Source: an uncultured Lachnospiraceae bacterium
Lineage (GTDB): Bacteria; Bacillota; Clostridia; Lachnospirales; Lachnospiraceae
Assembly: GCA_902766825.1 (NCBI GenBank)
Contig: CACXFB010000042.1
Coordinates: forward strand, 1 to 46,889
Reading direction: 5' to 3'
Length of the DNA stretch: 46,889 nt
The position numbers and the translations under genes were made by a program. Positions within the stretch are counted from its first letter, which is position 1. Each line of letters opens with the position of its first letter. Under the pieces are notes generated by a model. The model was not told the DNA's origin. It was given only the letters and a program-made list of their open reading frames with translations, and ran no database searches. Positions 45,975-46,889 of this stretch are shown one piece after another.

Positions 45975-46889
45975 ATGATTTGTAGGAAAGCAACATTAAA
46001 AAAACAAATCATGTCATTAATCATGACAGTGGTAATGACGACATCAGTGTGTGCGGATTATTCAAATATAGTTTATGCTGATGATAATGTAACTACTCAG
46101 ACAGTTACAAAAGAGAAGGGGCAGGTTAGTATTAGTAAAACTGAAGGCGATATTGATCTTGGTGTTGAAGAACACATGACAGGTGATTTATCAGATTCAC
46201 AGGAAGAATTTGATGGTGCCGATAATGCAGTATCATTAGATGAATTTAAAGAAATCGTTAATGAAGATAATGCAGTACCTAAGGCAGGCACAGCAAATAC
46301 ACTTCCTGAAGCGGTTGATAACAGTACATCTATATATTTCCCTGAGATTGGAGACCAGGATCATATAGGTTCATGTGTTGCATGGTCTGAGGTTTATTAT
46401 GGCTTAACATACGCTAACTGCAGGGCAAAAAATATTCCTGCAACAGGTGACAATATTAAGTCTCCTGCATTTGTATATAATCAGATAAAAGATAGTGTTG
46501 GTGGTACATATCCTTTAGCAGCACTTGAGGTGCTTCTTACGGAAGGCGCACCTTCTAAGAACAATGCAGATTTTGAATCTTACAAAACAGAAAGCCTTTG
46601 CAGAACATGGTTCCCAGAAAAAGATATCTGGCTTGAGGCTCAAAAGACACGAATTAATTCGTATGCAGTTATTGATTCTCCTGATACAATCTCATCAAAT
46701 GATGATGAAGATTTAAATGAGATGAAAGAGCTCTTAAATGATGGATTTCTTATCAATTGCAGCACATTGGCAAATGGATGGGTTGGTGCAAAATGCGATA
46801 AGTCCGGATCACATGCTGGTGAGCTTGCTGTTAAAAATGCAATTAAACAATCGGGTGGACACAGAATGGTAATCGTTGGATATGACGAT
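45975..46889 (+). CDS. Third papain-like secreted peptidase, 3' end outside window
   Basis: Open from ATG 45975 (GAAAGGAG upstream) to the window edge, 305 codons. N-terminus MICRKATLKKQIMSLIMTVV is a signal peptide like those of the other two peptidases. The pro-region is acidic. Gln128/Cys134 (QDHIGSCVAWS) and His296 (GGHRMVIVGYDD) are present; the catalytic Asn lies beyond the edge. It is closest to the 41817 product (shared RTWFPEKDIWLEA and NDGFLINCS). Modules further downstream cannot be seen. Confidence 0.85.
   Translation, partial: MICRKATLKKQIMSLIMTVVMTTSVCADYSNIVYADDNVTTQTVTKEKGQVSISKTEGDIDLGVEEHMTGDLSDSQEEFDGADNAVSLDEFKEIVNEDNAVPKAGTANTLPEAVDNSTSIYFPEIGDQDHIGSCVAWSEVYYGLTYANCRAKNIPATGDNIKSPAFVYNQIKDSVGGTYPLAALEVLLTEGAPSKNNADFESYKTESLCRTWFPEKDIWLEAQKTRINSYAVIDSPDTISSNDDEDLNEMKELLNDGFLINCSTLANGWVGAKCDKSGSHAGELAVKNAIKQSGGHRMVIVGYDD

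Overview
The window looks like the chromosome of a butyrate-forming anaerobe of the Lachnospiraceae (Butyrivibrio/Roseburia/Coprococcus relatives). The grounds are low G+C, strong AGGAGG-type ribosome sites, an intact thl-crt-hbd-bcd-etfB-etfA cluster, a flavodiiron protein, an [FeFe] hydrogenase-like protein, a SleB-type wall hydrolase and a CIRCE-controlled groESL operon. Family names come from reading motifs by eye; no database search was run.

Layout. 1-3690: the end of an ABC transporter ATPase, a minus-strand PadR operon with a small membrane protein and a small secreted Cys-containing protein, two unassigned proteins and a lipoprotein. 3723-4305: coaD. 4418-10676: the complete acetyl-CoA to butyryl-CoA pathway, with a hairpin-rich element between thl and crt and a terminator after etfA. 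10773-14725: flavodiiron protein, [FeFe] hydrogenase-like protein, a MetH-activation-like protein and a corrinoid adenosyltransferase. 14792-23781: an envelope operon with a 1494-aa von Willebrand A protein, a membrane protein ending in a cytoplasmic zinc ribbon, and a repeat-domain surface protein broken by an in-frame TAG. 23817-30494: tRNA-Thr, small membrane protein, SH3/SleB hydrolase, glnS, DUF2225 and DUF6062 proteins, and an OGG1-like glycosylase. 31081-33260: groESL.

33426 to the end is the most distinctive part. It holds a tandem family of secreted proteins built from a few shared parts: a papain-like (C1A) cysteine peptidase, a recurring beta module with a YEYRFGT signature, Ig-like domains, and C-terminal modules that read like CBM25/26 starch-binding domains. 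There are three peptidase genes (the first frameshifted, the last cut by the window edge) and three peptidase-less proteins. They probably act outside the cell on starch-associated protein or starch-bound particles, which is inference.

The most unusual non-coding signals are two intergenic tandem arrays with a 52-53 bp period (30504-30890 and 37797-38106). They share a head and a central core but carry different self-complementary arms; array 1 also has an exact 156-bp higher-order period. A near-perfect 17-bp palindrome occurs three times in the butyrate/redox region, each time just after a stop codon.
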